Origin: CAIYZT01 sp052387855
Lineage (GTDB): Bacteria > Pseudomonadota > Alphaproteobacteria > Rhodobacterales > Rhodobacteraceae
Assembly: GCA_052387855.1 (NCBI GenBank)
Contig: JBQTIT010000003.1
Coordinates: 1-64,000 of the forward strand
DNA: 64,000 nucleotides
Reading direction: 5' to 3'
Both the position numbers and the translations under genes were made by a program. Below the pieces are notes generated by a model. That model worked only from the letters and a program-made list of their open reading frames with translations, had not been told where the DNA came from and did no database searches. Shown in pieces: positions 25,394 to 33,966 of the stretch; within the stretch, counting starts at the first letter, position 1, and every line of letters starts with the position of its first letter.

Positions 25394-25824
25394 ACGCATC
25401 GCGTTTGGTCCACACGGCACATGCGCAAGCCCGCCTTCGCCAGAGAGGCTTTCGAGAGGCCGATGCGCAACTCATTGTTGATTTTGGATCAGAGATCCGC
25501 TCAGGCGTGTTCATGTTGACAGAAAAAGGCGCAGACACCCTTTTGAGTGAACTCAATACACTTGGTTGGCTGCCTTATCTTGCACCCGAAATGATGACAT
25601 TAGCGGCACTGAAGCGACGCATCGATGCGCTGCGCGGCTGCGCCGTTGTGGCAACCGGTCTCACCTTCATCACAGCGTTCCATAAGGTAACTCCGACTTT
25701 GCGAACAGACCCCCGGCGCGATCCGCGTTGTCGTCGGCGCAGTCAACGCAAGGAAGCGGAGCGGCGCAAGCGGTCATTCCATTTCCACAGCGCCCCGGCG
25801 TTTGCGTTTCAGCAAGCAGATTGA
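25390..25824 (+). CDS. Small basic islet protein, DUF4258/RelE-toxin-like N-terminus
   Basis: 144 residues. The N-terminal HTAHAQARLRQRGFREADAQLIVDFGSEI fits the pattern (S/T)xHAxxRxxQRGI...V/I of DUF4258-type proteins, a fold related to RelE/BrnT toxins; the match is by eye and moderate. The residues after about 100 are strikingly basic (RTDPRRDPRCRRRSQRKEAERRKRS) and read like low-complexity sequence, so a frameshift extending an originally shorter gene is possible. Translation is coupled to the HTH gene by ATGA overlap. A toxin role is a hypothesis only. Confidence 0.5.
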   Translation: MNASRLVHTAHAQARLRQRGFREADAQLIVDFGSEIRSGVFMLTEKGADTLLSELNTLGWLPYLAPEMMTLAALKRRIDALRGCAVVATGLTFITAFHKVTPTLRTDPRRDPRCRRRSQRKEAERRKRSFHFHSAPAFAFQQAD

Positions 25825-25845
25825 TCGGTCATTCGTCAGACCGAT
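25824..25845 (+). terminator. Short hairpin after the islet gene pair
   Basis: Arms ATCGGTC (25824-25830) and GACCGAT (25839-25845) enclose 8 bases and overlap the stop codon of the upstream gene. There is no T-tract. The remaining 180 bases up to the tRNA hold no recognisable gene. Confidence 0.35.
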
Positions 25846-26029
25846 TACCGAGTTTACCGCAGCAGACGAGATTTCGCTCCATGAAGGACATGCTTCACAC
25901 GTTCTCAAGCAATTACAGTGGGGTTAACTGGTCATGCGCCATCGCTAAGCAGACTTACTAATGTTGTATAGAAGCCACGCGAAAACTAAAAAGGGCTAAC
26001 AGCTAACGCTACTAACCCTTTGAGTTCAC

Positions 26030-26105
26030 TGGTGCCGCTGAAGGGACTCGAACCCCCGACCCCATCATTACGAATGACGTGCTCTACCAGCTGAGCTACA
26101 GCGGC
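26030..26105 (-). tRNA. tRNA-Thr (anticodon CGT)
   Basis: The minus strand folds as a complete cloverleaf: acceptor GCCGCTG/CAGCGGC, D-stem GCTC/GAGC, anticodon stem CGTCA/TGATG with loop TTCGTAA (anticodon CGT), T-arm GGGGG-TTCGAGT-CCCTT and an encoded CCA end. Its 3' 48 bases serve as the right boundary of the islet; the same bases recur at 23778. Confidence 0.95.
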
Positions 26106-26122
26106 ACTTTCTGGTGGCGCCC

Positions 26123-26151
26123 CTCCTAGGACCGCGCCCTGTCCAAGTCAA
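26123..26151 (-). promoter_or_regulatory. Promoter of tRNA-Thr
   Basis: On the minus strand TTGACT (26151-26146) and TAGGAG (26128-26123) are separated by exactly 17 bp, about 17 bp before the tRNA 5' end. The -35 is nearly consensus; the -10 is weak. Confidence 0.5.
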
Positions 26152-26243
26152 CCCCCGCCAGGGGTCGGGCGGGCATGGTGGACTTGTGGCCATGCAGCCC
26201 CTACATAGGAAAATCAGGCAACCACCCAACTTCGAGGCTTCGC

Positions 26244-26900
26244 ATGGGCTCTTCCTTTCTGCAACTTCTCGTCCTTGCCGGGGTCGCGATCTTTCTGATC
26301 CTCAAGCTGCGCTCGGTCCTGGGCACGCGCGACGGGTTCGAGAAGCCGCCCGCGCCGCTGGACCAGGTGCGCCCGCGCGTGGTCGACATGAAGGGCCGCC
26401 CGGTCGAGACCGACAGCGACATCACCGACCATGTGCCCGAAGGCTCGCCCGCGGCACAGGCGCTGGCCGAGATCAAGGCGATCGAGCCGCAGTTTTCGGT
26501 GCGCGAATTCCTGGGCGGCGCGCGGTCGGCCTATGAGATGATCGTGATGGCCTTTGAACATGGCGAGCTTGACCGCATCCGCCCCTTTCTGACCAACGAT
26601 GTCGAGGAAAGCTTTGCCGCCGCGATCGCGGATCGGCAGGCCAGGGGGCTGACCTTTGAGGCCCGGTTCGCCGGCATCCGCGACATGGCGCTGCAAGAGG
26701 CGCGGTTCGATCCGGTGACCAAGTTCGCAGAGCTGACGCTGCGCTTTACGGGTGAGCTTTCGGTTGTGGTGCGCGACAAGACCGGCGAGGTGGTCGAGGG
26801 CAGCCCGACCGCGACCAAGCGGCAAAAGGACCTGTGGACCTTTGAGCGCCAGATCGGCGCGGCCGACCCGAACTGGCAGCTTGCGGCCACCGGCGACTGA
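26244..26900 (+). CDS. Tim44-domain inner-membrane protein
   Basis: A 218-residue protein with one N-terminal membrane anchor (SFLQLLVLAGVAIFLILKLRSVLG, 3-26). A proline-rich linker and a Tim44-like domain from about residue 85 follow (FLGGARSAYEMIVMAFEHGELDRIRPFLTNDV ... ending in KDLWTFERQIGAADPNWQLAATG). Alphaproteobacterial members (TimA) resemble the mitochondrial import subunit; their bacterial role is not firmly settled. ATG 26244 is chosen because GAGG lies 6 nt upstream and it starts at the anchor. It is followed by mltA after 8 bp. Confidence 0.85.
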   Translation: MGSSFLQLLVLAGVAIFLILKLRSVLGTRDGFEKPPAPLDQVRPRVVDMKGRPVETDSDITDHVPEGSPAAQALAEIKAIEPQFSVREFLGGARSAYEMIVMAFEHGELDRIRPFLTNDVEESFAAAIADRQARGLTFEARFAGIRDMALQEARFDPVTKFAELTLRFTGELSVVVRDKTGEVVEGSPTATKRQKDLWTFERQIGAADPNWQLAATGD

Positions 26901-26908
26901 GCCCTGCC

Positions 26909-27904
26909 GTGCGGCCGCTTTCCGCCCCTGCCTGGCTTGCGCTGAGCCTTTGGCTCGGCCTGGCCGCGGGGCCGGCCCCGGCCGAGAACCGGCTGCTGGA
27001 ATTCGCCGACCTGCAGGGCTGGGCCCAGGACGACCATCTGGCCGCGCTGAACAGCTTTCTGGCCACCTGCGATCTCCTGGACGCGGCCGACTGGCGCCCG
27101 CTCTGCGCCCTGGCGGCCGAGGCCGCCACCAGCCGCGCCGCCGCCCGCGCCTATTTCGAGCTTCTGTTCCGCCCGGTGCAGATCGGCGCCCCGCCGGCGC
27201 TGTTCACCGGCTATTTCGAACCCGTGCTTGACGGCGCGCGCCGCCGCAGCGACCGCTTTGCCTGGCCGGTCTACCGCCGCCCGCCGGAACTGCGCGACGG
27301 GCTGATCTGGCACGACCGCGCCACGATCGAGCGCGGAATCCTCAGCGGCCGGGGGCTCGAGATTGCCTGGGTCGACGATCCGGTCGCGGTGTTCCTGCTG
27401 CACATCCAGGGATCGGGCCGGATCCGGCTGGACGACGGCAGCATGCTGCGCGTCGGCTATGCCGGTCGCAACGGGCATCCCTTTGTGCCGCTGGGCCAAT
27501 CCCTGACCGCAGGCCCGCTTTCCGCCGAGCGGCTGGGCGCGATCCTGAACGTCAATCCCTCTTACGTCTTTTTCCGCACCCTGCCAGACCTGCCGCCCGA
27601 GGCCGGGCCGCTGGGCGCGATGGGCCGCTCGCTTCGCCCGCTGCGGTCGGTCGCGATCGATCCGGGGTTTGTGCCGCTGGGTGCGCCGGTCTGGCTGGAA
27701 AAGCACGGACCGGCGCCGATGAATCGGCTGATGGTCGCGCAGGACACCGGCGGCGCGGTGCGCGGCGCCCAGCGCGCCGACATCTTCTTTGGCACCGGCG
27801 CAGGGCCGGGCCGCGCGGCGGGCAATGTGCGCGACGGCGGCCGCATGCTGGTGCTCTTGCCGATCGACAGCGCCTATGCCCTGGCCGCGCCGGCAGGGCT
27901 TTGA
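26909..27904 (+). CDS. mltA: Membrane-bound lytic murein transglycosylase A
   Basis: 331 residues starting with GTG and an N-terminal signal sequence (LSAPAWLALSLWLGLAAGPAPA) without a lipobox Cys. The MltA double-psi barrel follows: LFTGYFEPVLDGARRRS, VFLLHIQGSGRIRLDDG, then the 3D domain RSVAIDPGFVPLGAPVWL and the catalytic Asp in RADIFFGTG. It cleaves peptidoglycan glycan strands to 1,6-anhydro ends in the periplasm. The Tim44-mltA-smr order is a conserved Rhodobacterales cluster, to my knowledge. Confidence 0.9.
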   Translation: MRPLSAPAWLALSLWLGLAAGPAPAENRLLEFADLQGWAQDDHLAALNSFLATCDLLDAADWRPLCALAAEAATSRAAARAYFELLFRPVQIGAPPALFTGYFEPVLDGARRRSDRFAWPVYRRPPELRDGLIWHDRATIERGILSGRGLEIAWVDDPVAVFLLHIQGSGRIRLDDGSMLRVGYAGRNGHPFVPLGQSLTAGPLSAERLGAILNVNPSYVFFRTLPDLPPEAGPLGAMGRSLRPLRSVAIDPGFVPLGAPVWLEKHGPAPMNRLMVAQDTGGAVRGAQRADIFFGTGAGPGRAAGNVRDGGRMLVLLPIDSAYALAAPAGL

Positions 27905-27906
27905 CC

Positions 27907-28503
27907 ATGCGCCGCCGGCCCCTGAACGCCGAAGAGCGCCTGCTGTGGGAGACGGTGGCCAAAAGCGCCCGCCCGATCCGTGGCCGGGCGGTCTTTGTCG
28001 CCGATGCTCCGCCAGAGCCGCCCCGCAGCCCGGCGCCGCCCCCGGCGCCGGATCCGGGGCCGCGGATCGGCCCCTTCGCGCTGGGCGAGGCGGCCCCCCG
28101 CGCCCGCCCCCGGCTGGACCAGACCAAGCTGCCCGGCGCCGCCCTGGCCGAGGCGCCGCTGAACATGGACGCCCGGACCCACACCAGGATGCGGCGCGGC
28201 AAGCTTGACCCCGAGGCCCGGATCGACCTGCACGGCATGACCCTGTCCGAGGCCCATGCCGAGCTGATCGCCTTCATCCTCGGCGCCCGCGCCCAGGGCC
28301 TGCGCCTGGTGCTGGTCATCACCGGCAAGGGGCGCACCGCCCATGACCAGACGGCCAGCCCGCACCGGATCGGCGCCCTGCGTGCCCAGGTGCCGCACTG
28401 GCTGCACCTGCCGCCGCTCGGCCCGGCGGTGCAGCAAACCGTCGAGGCGCACTTGCGCCATGGCGGCTCGGGGGCCTATTACGTCTATCTTCGCCGCAAG
28501 TGA
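27907..28503 (+). CDS. Smr-domain protein
   Basis: A 198-residue protein with a basic N-terminus (MRRRPLNAEERLLWE), a long Pro/Ala-rich linker (about 40-85) and a C-terminal Smr domain with IDLHGMTLSEAHAEL and LVLVITGKGR. Smr domains bind or nick nucleic acids; stand-alone bacterial Smr proteins include ribosome-collision nucleases, so an RNA or DNA role is possible. ATG 27907 lies 2 bp after the mltA stop; a TTG at 27901 is an alternative start. Confidence 0.85.
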   Translation: MRRRPLNAEERLLWETVAKSARPIRGRAVFVADAPPEPPRSPAPPPAPDPGPRIGPFALGEAAPRARPRLDQTKLPGAALAEAPLNMDARTHTRMRRGKLDPEARIDLHGMTLSEAHAELIAFILGARAQGLRLVLVITGKGRTAHDQTASPHRIGALRAQVPHWLHLPPLGPAVQQTVEAHLRHGGSGAYYVYLRRK

Positions 28504-28516
28504 CGGGGCCCGGCCG

Positions 28517-28867
28517 ATGAGTGACGATTCCGAAGCAACTGCCCACAAGAGGGAAAAGCGCCCGCAGCGGGTCTATACCCTCGCGGTCGAGGTCGGCCGC
28601 AAGGCGGGCGACGATCTGCCAGAGGCAGCCACCGGCGCCGGCCTGATCTGCTACGCCTCCGGTGTGGACGAGGCCGAAGCGGTGCGCGAGACCGTCGCCA
28701 TCCTGAAAGAGGCCGGCCTGAACCCGCTTGACGTCTCTGGCTACGGCACGCTCGAAGAGCGGCTGAAGGCCGGCGACGAGGTGGACGCCGAAGAGCAGCG
28801 CCTGATGCAGATGGCGCTGGACCAGAACTCGGTCATCGTGGCGCAGATGACGCCGTTCTTCGACTGA
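28517..28867 (+). CDS. Hypothetical protein conserved in position between smr and dapE
   Basis: A 116-residue acidic soluble protein I do not recognise. After a charged N-terminus (SDDSEATAHKREKRPQR) it shows VYTLAVEVGRKAGDDLPEAATGAGLICYASGVDEAEAVRET, then AILKEAGLNPLDVSGYGTLEERL. The alternating beta/alpha pattern suggests a small compact fold (ferredoxin-like or similar). It starts 13 bp after smr and lies 30 bp before dapE in the same direction, so it is likely co-transcribed with them. No signal peptide or membrane segment. Confidence 0.75.
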   Translation: MSDDSEATAHKREKRPQRVYTLAVEVGRKAGDDLPEAATGAGLICYASGVDEAEAVRETVAILKEAGLNPLDVSGYGTLEERLKAGDEVDAEEQRLMQMALDQNSVIVAQMTPFFD

Positions 28868-28897
28868 CGCGCGGCATCCGGAATGAAAGGATCAGAC

Positions 28898-30052
28898 GTG
28901 ACATCCCTTCCCCTGGTTGATCCGGTCGATCTGACCGCGCGGCTGATCCGCTGCCCCTCGGTCACCCCGGCCGAGGGTGGCGCGCTGACGCTGCTGGAGG
29001 CAGAGCTGGTCGCGGCCGGCTTCTTCTGCGCCCGGGTGGACCGCGCCGGCACCGCCAATCTCTTTGCCCGCTGGGGGGTCCGGGGTGCCAACCGCTCCTT
29101 CGGGTTCAACGGACATACCGACGTGGTCCCGGTCGGCGATCTTGCAGCCTGGACGCACGATCCCTTTGGCGCCGAGGTGGTGGACGGCTGGATGTACGGG
29201 CGCGGCGCCACCGACATGAAATCGGGCGTGGCCGCCTTTGTCGCCGCCGCCATCGACTTTGTCCGCCAGACCCCGCCCGACGGCGCCGTGATCCTGACCA
29301 TCACCGGCGACGAAGAGGGCAACGCCACCGACGGCACGGTCGCGCTGCTGGACTGGATGGCGGCCAATGGCGAGCGGATGAGCCATTGCCTGGTTGGAGA
29401 GCCGACATCCCCGAACGAATTGGGCGACATGATGAAGATCGGCCGGCGCGGCTCGCTCACCTGCTGGTTTTCTGCCCAGGGCGTGCAGGGCCATTCGGCC
29501 TATCCCCATCGCGCGAAGAACCCGATGTCGGCGCTGGTGCGCCTGCTGGCGCGGCTTGAGGCCGCCCCGCTGGATCAGGGCAACGCACATTTCGACGCCT
29601 CCACCCTGGCGATCACCACCATCGACTGCGGCAACCCCGCGACCAACGTGATTCCGGCGCGCGGGCATGCCACAGTCAATGTCCGCTTCAACGACACCCA
29701 CAGCGGCGCCTCGCTGTCCGCCTGGCTGCACGATGCGGCGGCGGCCGTGGCGGCCGAGACCGGCGTCTCGATCGAGACGCGCATCCATGTTTCCGGCGAA
29801 AGCTTTCTGACCCCGCCGGGGGATTGGTCGGCCATGGTCGCCGGCGCCGTGCAGGCCGAAACCGGCCGGACGCCGGAGCACAGCACCTCCGGCGGCACGT
29901 CGGACGCGCGCTTTGTCAAGGATCACTGCCCGGTGGTCGAGTTCGGCCTGGTCGGCAAGACCATGCACCAGGTCGACGAGCGGGTGGAAATCGCGCAGAT
30001 CGCCAAGCTCAAGGCGATCTACGCGCGCCTGCTTCGGGACTACTTCGCATGA
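28898..30052 (+). CDS. dapE: Succinyl-diaminopimelate desuccinylase
   Basis: A 384-residue M20 metallopeptidase-family enzyme converting N-succinyl-LL-DAP to LL-DAP in the lysine/peptidoglycan pathway. Zinc and catalytic residues are visible in NGHTDVVPVGD, GRGATDMKSG, TGDEEGNATDGT (catalytic Glu pair), GEPTSPN and the C-terminal MHQVDERVE. The start is set at GTG 28898 because AAAGGA sits 6 nt before it; the in-frame ATG at 28883 overlaps that ribosome site and has none of its own. Confidence 0.92.
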   Translation: MTSLPLVDPVDLTARLIRCPSVTPAEGGALTLLEAELVAAGFFCARVDRAGTANLFARWGVRGANRSFGFNGHTDVVPVGDLAAWTHDPFGAEVVDGWMYGRGATDMKSGVAAFVAAAIDFVRQTPPDGAVILTITGDEEGNATDGTVALLDWMAANGERMSHCLVGEPTSPNELGDMMKIGRRGSLTCWFSAQGVQGHSAYPHRAKNPMSALVRLLARLEAAPLDQGNAHFDASTLAITTIDCGNPATNVIPARGHATVNVRFNDTHSGASLSAWLHDAAAAVAAETGVSIETRIHVSGESFLTPPGDWSAMVAGAVQAETGRTPEHSTSGGTSDARFVKDHCPVVEFGLVGKTMHQVDERVEIAQIAKLKAIYARLLRDYFA

Positions 30053-30114
30053 CCCCGCAGATCGTGGAAATCCGCGACATCGCCGCCCGCCCCGCCCTGA
30101 CACCTTCTTCTCTG

Positions 30115-30182
30115 TCCAAATATCCCACGGGGGCGGCCGGTTTGGCACAAACCGGCGCGGGGGTGTGAAACCCCCGCTCTTG
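30115..30182. repeat. GC-hairpin intergenic repeat, copy 2 (with internal hairpin)
   Basis: The head CCAAATATCCCACGGGGG and tail CGGGGGTGTGAAACCCCCG..CTTGC equal copy 1 at 14411. Between them this copy has an extra hairpin, CCGGTTTG-GCA-CAAACCGG (30137-30155). It sits directly downstream of dapE and abuts a second structured element. Confidence 0.65.
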
Positions 30183-30183
30183 C

Positions 30184-30300
30184 TAAAGCGGATTGGTTTC
30201 GATCTGGATCAGATAGAAACCAGTCCAAGACAGGCCGAAAATCGGTTATGTTGCGTTTTGCGTCTGATCAGGCAGGCCTGATCAAACGCAAAACGCTTTA
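30184..30300. repeat. 117-bp hairpin-rich element bounded by TAAAGCG / CGCTTTA
   Basis: Terminal 7-bp inverted repeats (30184-30190, 30294-30300) enclose two strong hairpins. The first, 30190-30226, pairs GGATTGGTTTC with GAAACCAGTCC and inside that ATCTG with CAGAT. The second, 30253-30296, has 21-bp arms with one mismatch and a 2-nt loop. The last three bases are the stop codon of cueR. It could be a miniature repeat (MITE/REP-like) and also act as a terminator for cueR or dapE. Confidence 0.55.
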
Positions 30301-30677
30301 CCCGCCCAGCGAGACCAGGATTGGACAGTCGGGCCGGTCATCGCCGGCGCAGCAGTCCACCAGATGCGAGAGTGTGTCACGCATCGCGGCCAGGTCGGCG
30401 ATCTTGGCCTCGATCGCGGCCAGATGCCCGGCGGCGATGGCACGCACATCGGCGCTGGCGCGGGATTTGTCCTCCCACAGGGCCAGAAGCGCGCGGCAGC
30501 TTTCGATGGTGAACCCCAGCGCGCGGGCGCGGCCCAGGAACACCAGCTTGTGCACATCGCTGCCGCGAAAGGCCCGATAGCCGTTGGCGCCGCGCTGGGG
30601 GCGGACAAGGCCGATCTCTTCATAATAGCGGATGGTCTTGGCGGGCAGGCCGGACCGCTCGGAAACCTCGGCGATGT

Positions 30678-30681
<4 letters not shown>
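30298..30681 (-). CDS. cueR: Copper-responsive MerR-family regulator
   Basis: 127 residues: a MerR winged helix (MNIAEVSERSGLPAKTIRYYEEIGLV), a dimerisation helix, and a metal loop with cysteines in CCAGDDRPDC (C-x7-C spacing as in CueR, binding Cu(I)). It overlaps the end of copA by 4 bp in the same direction and so is co-transcribed with its target. It should activate the two 19-bp-spaced promoters in the copA-copZ divergent region. Its stop codon is the last triplet of the 117-bp hairpin element. Confidence 0.88.
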
Positions 30682-33131
<2,450 letters not shown>

Positions 33132-33155
33132 CGGGTTCCTTCTGGTGTCCCCCGG

Positions 33156-33186
33156 TAGATGGGGGTTCCAGTTACTGGAAGGTCAA
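33156..33186 (-). promoter_or_regulatory. CueR-type promoter of copA
   Basis: On the minus strand TTGACC (33186-33181) and CATCTA (33161-33156) are 19 bp apart, the abnormal spacing that MerR-family activators correct. The spacer contains the perfect palindrome TTCCAGTAACTGGAA (33166-33180), matching known CueR sites. Confidence 0.8.
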
Positions 33187-33210
33187 GGGCCGGGCGCAGA
33201 AATTTTCCGC

Positions 33211-33241
33211 TTGACCTTTCCCCGCTGGAAGCCCGCACAAT
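33211..33241 (+). promoter_or_regulatory. CueR-type promoter of copZ
   Basis: TTGACC (33211-33216) and CACAAT (33236-33241) are again 19 bp apart, with the dyad TTTCC-CCGC-TGGAA in the spacer. It points away from copA towards copZ, 22 bp before the copZ start. The dyad is less perfect than the copA site. Confidence 0.7.
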
Positions 33242-33263
33242 AGCACATCAAAGGAGAAGTCCC

Positions 33264-33461
33264 ATGACCACCCTGATCCTTCCCGAAATGTCCTGCAGCC
33301 ACTGCAAGGCCGTGGTCGAAAAGACCGTTCTGGGCATCGACCCCGCCGCGCGGCTGGAGTTTGATCTGCCGGCCCACAAGGTGAACGTCGAAAGCAGCGC
33401 CGACCCCGCCCGCATCAGCAAGGCGCTGACCGAGGCGGGCTATGCGCCGGCGGCGGGCTGA
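33264..33461 (+). CDS. copZ: CopZ-like copper chaperone (HMA domain)
   Basis: A 65-residue single heavy-metal-associated domain. The Cu(I) site is MSCSHCKAVVEK (C-x2-C), followed by the DPAARLEFDLPAHKVNVES strand and ALTEAGY near the end, as in CopZ proteins that pass copper to CopA. AAGGAG lies 7 nt before the ATG. Transcribed from its own CueR-type promoter, opposite to copA. Confidence 0.88.
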   Translation: MTTLILPEMSCSHCKAVVEKTVLGIDPAARLEFDLPAHKVNVESSADPARISKALTEAGYAPAAG

Positions 33462-33915
33462 ACCGAGCCGCCGACCAATACCGCCCGAGGCCGACCTTGC
33501 GATCCTGTCGCTGGCGATGCACGGCACATGGGAGTTTGTTCAGGCCCCCTGGTTTTCGAGCATGCAGGCGGTCGGGCATCTGGAAGGGGTCGCCCTGTGC
33601 CTGCGCGCGGCGCTGGGCGATGTCGTGATCGCGCTTGCGGCCTTTGGCGCGGCGGCTCTGGCCGGGGGCGGGCGGCGCTGGGTTGCCGCGCCCGGCCGGG
33701 CCGCGGTGGCGGTCTGGTTCGCGGCGGGGCTGGCGATCACGGTGGCGATCGAGCATTACAGCACCGCCATCGCCGGGCGCTGGGCCTATGACCCGGCGAT
33801 GCCGCTGGTGCCGCCCTTTGGCACGGGCCTTGCGCCGGTCCTGCAATGGATCGTCATCCCGGCTGCGGTCCTGTGGTATCTTCGCCGGCTGCACCGCGAC
33901 GCGGGATTGGCGTGA
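33442..33915 (+). CDS. Small multi-pass membrane protein, unknown
   Basis: 157 residues with about four hydrophobic segments: LAILSLAMHGTWEFVQAPWF, GDVVIALAAFGAAALAG, AVAVWFAAGLAITVAIEHYSTA and LAPVLQWIVIPAAVLWYL. I do not recognise the family. The HGTWEFVQ motif at the first segment and a charged IEHYSTAIAGRWAYDPAMP loop are likely conserved features. The ATG at 33442 overlaps copZ by 20 bp; an internal ATG at 33517 would remove half of the first segment. Coupling to copZ suggests a copper-stress link, but this is inference. Confidence 0.6.
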   Translation: MRRRRAEPSRRPIPPEADLAILSLAMHGTWEFVQAPWFSSMQAVGHLEGVALCLRAALGDVVIALAAFGAAALAGGGRRWVAAPGRAAVAVWFAAGLAITVAIEHYSTAIAGRWAYDPAMPLVPPFGTGLAPVLQWIVIPAAVLWYLRRLHRDAGLA

Positions 33916-33966
33916 CATTTCCGCCCGCGTCGGGCTAGCCTGAGCCCTGGCAACGGGACAGGCAGA

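Larger units (their letters stand above)
23778..26077. mobile_element. Small tRNA-Thr-targeted genomic islet without integrase
   Basis: Identical 48-bp repeats of the tRNA-Thr 3' part bound 2.2 kb of visibly AT-richer DNA. Inside are a nonsense-mutated minus-strand gene, a long non-coding control region with a perfect dyad, a short leader frame and an overlapping plus-strand gene pair. No integrase, transposase or excisionase frame is visible, so the element is either a decayed remnant or a non-autonomous passenger mobilised in trans. The intact tRNA lies at the right end, as expected when an element recreates the 3' end of its target tRNA. Confidence 0.75.

Noticed and set aside
25728..25961. 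A 77-residue frame at the end of the islet
   Set aside because: Mostly out of frame with the overlapping gene, no ribosome site and no family features.
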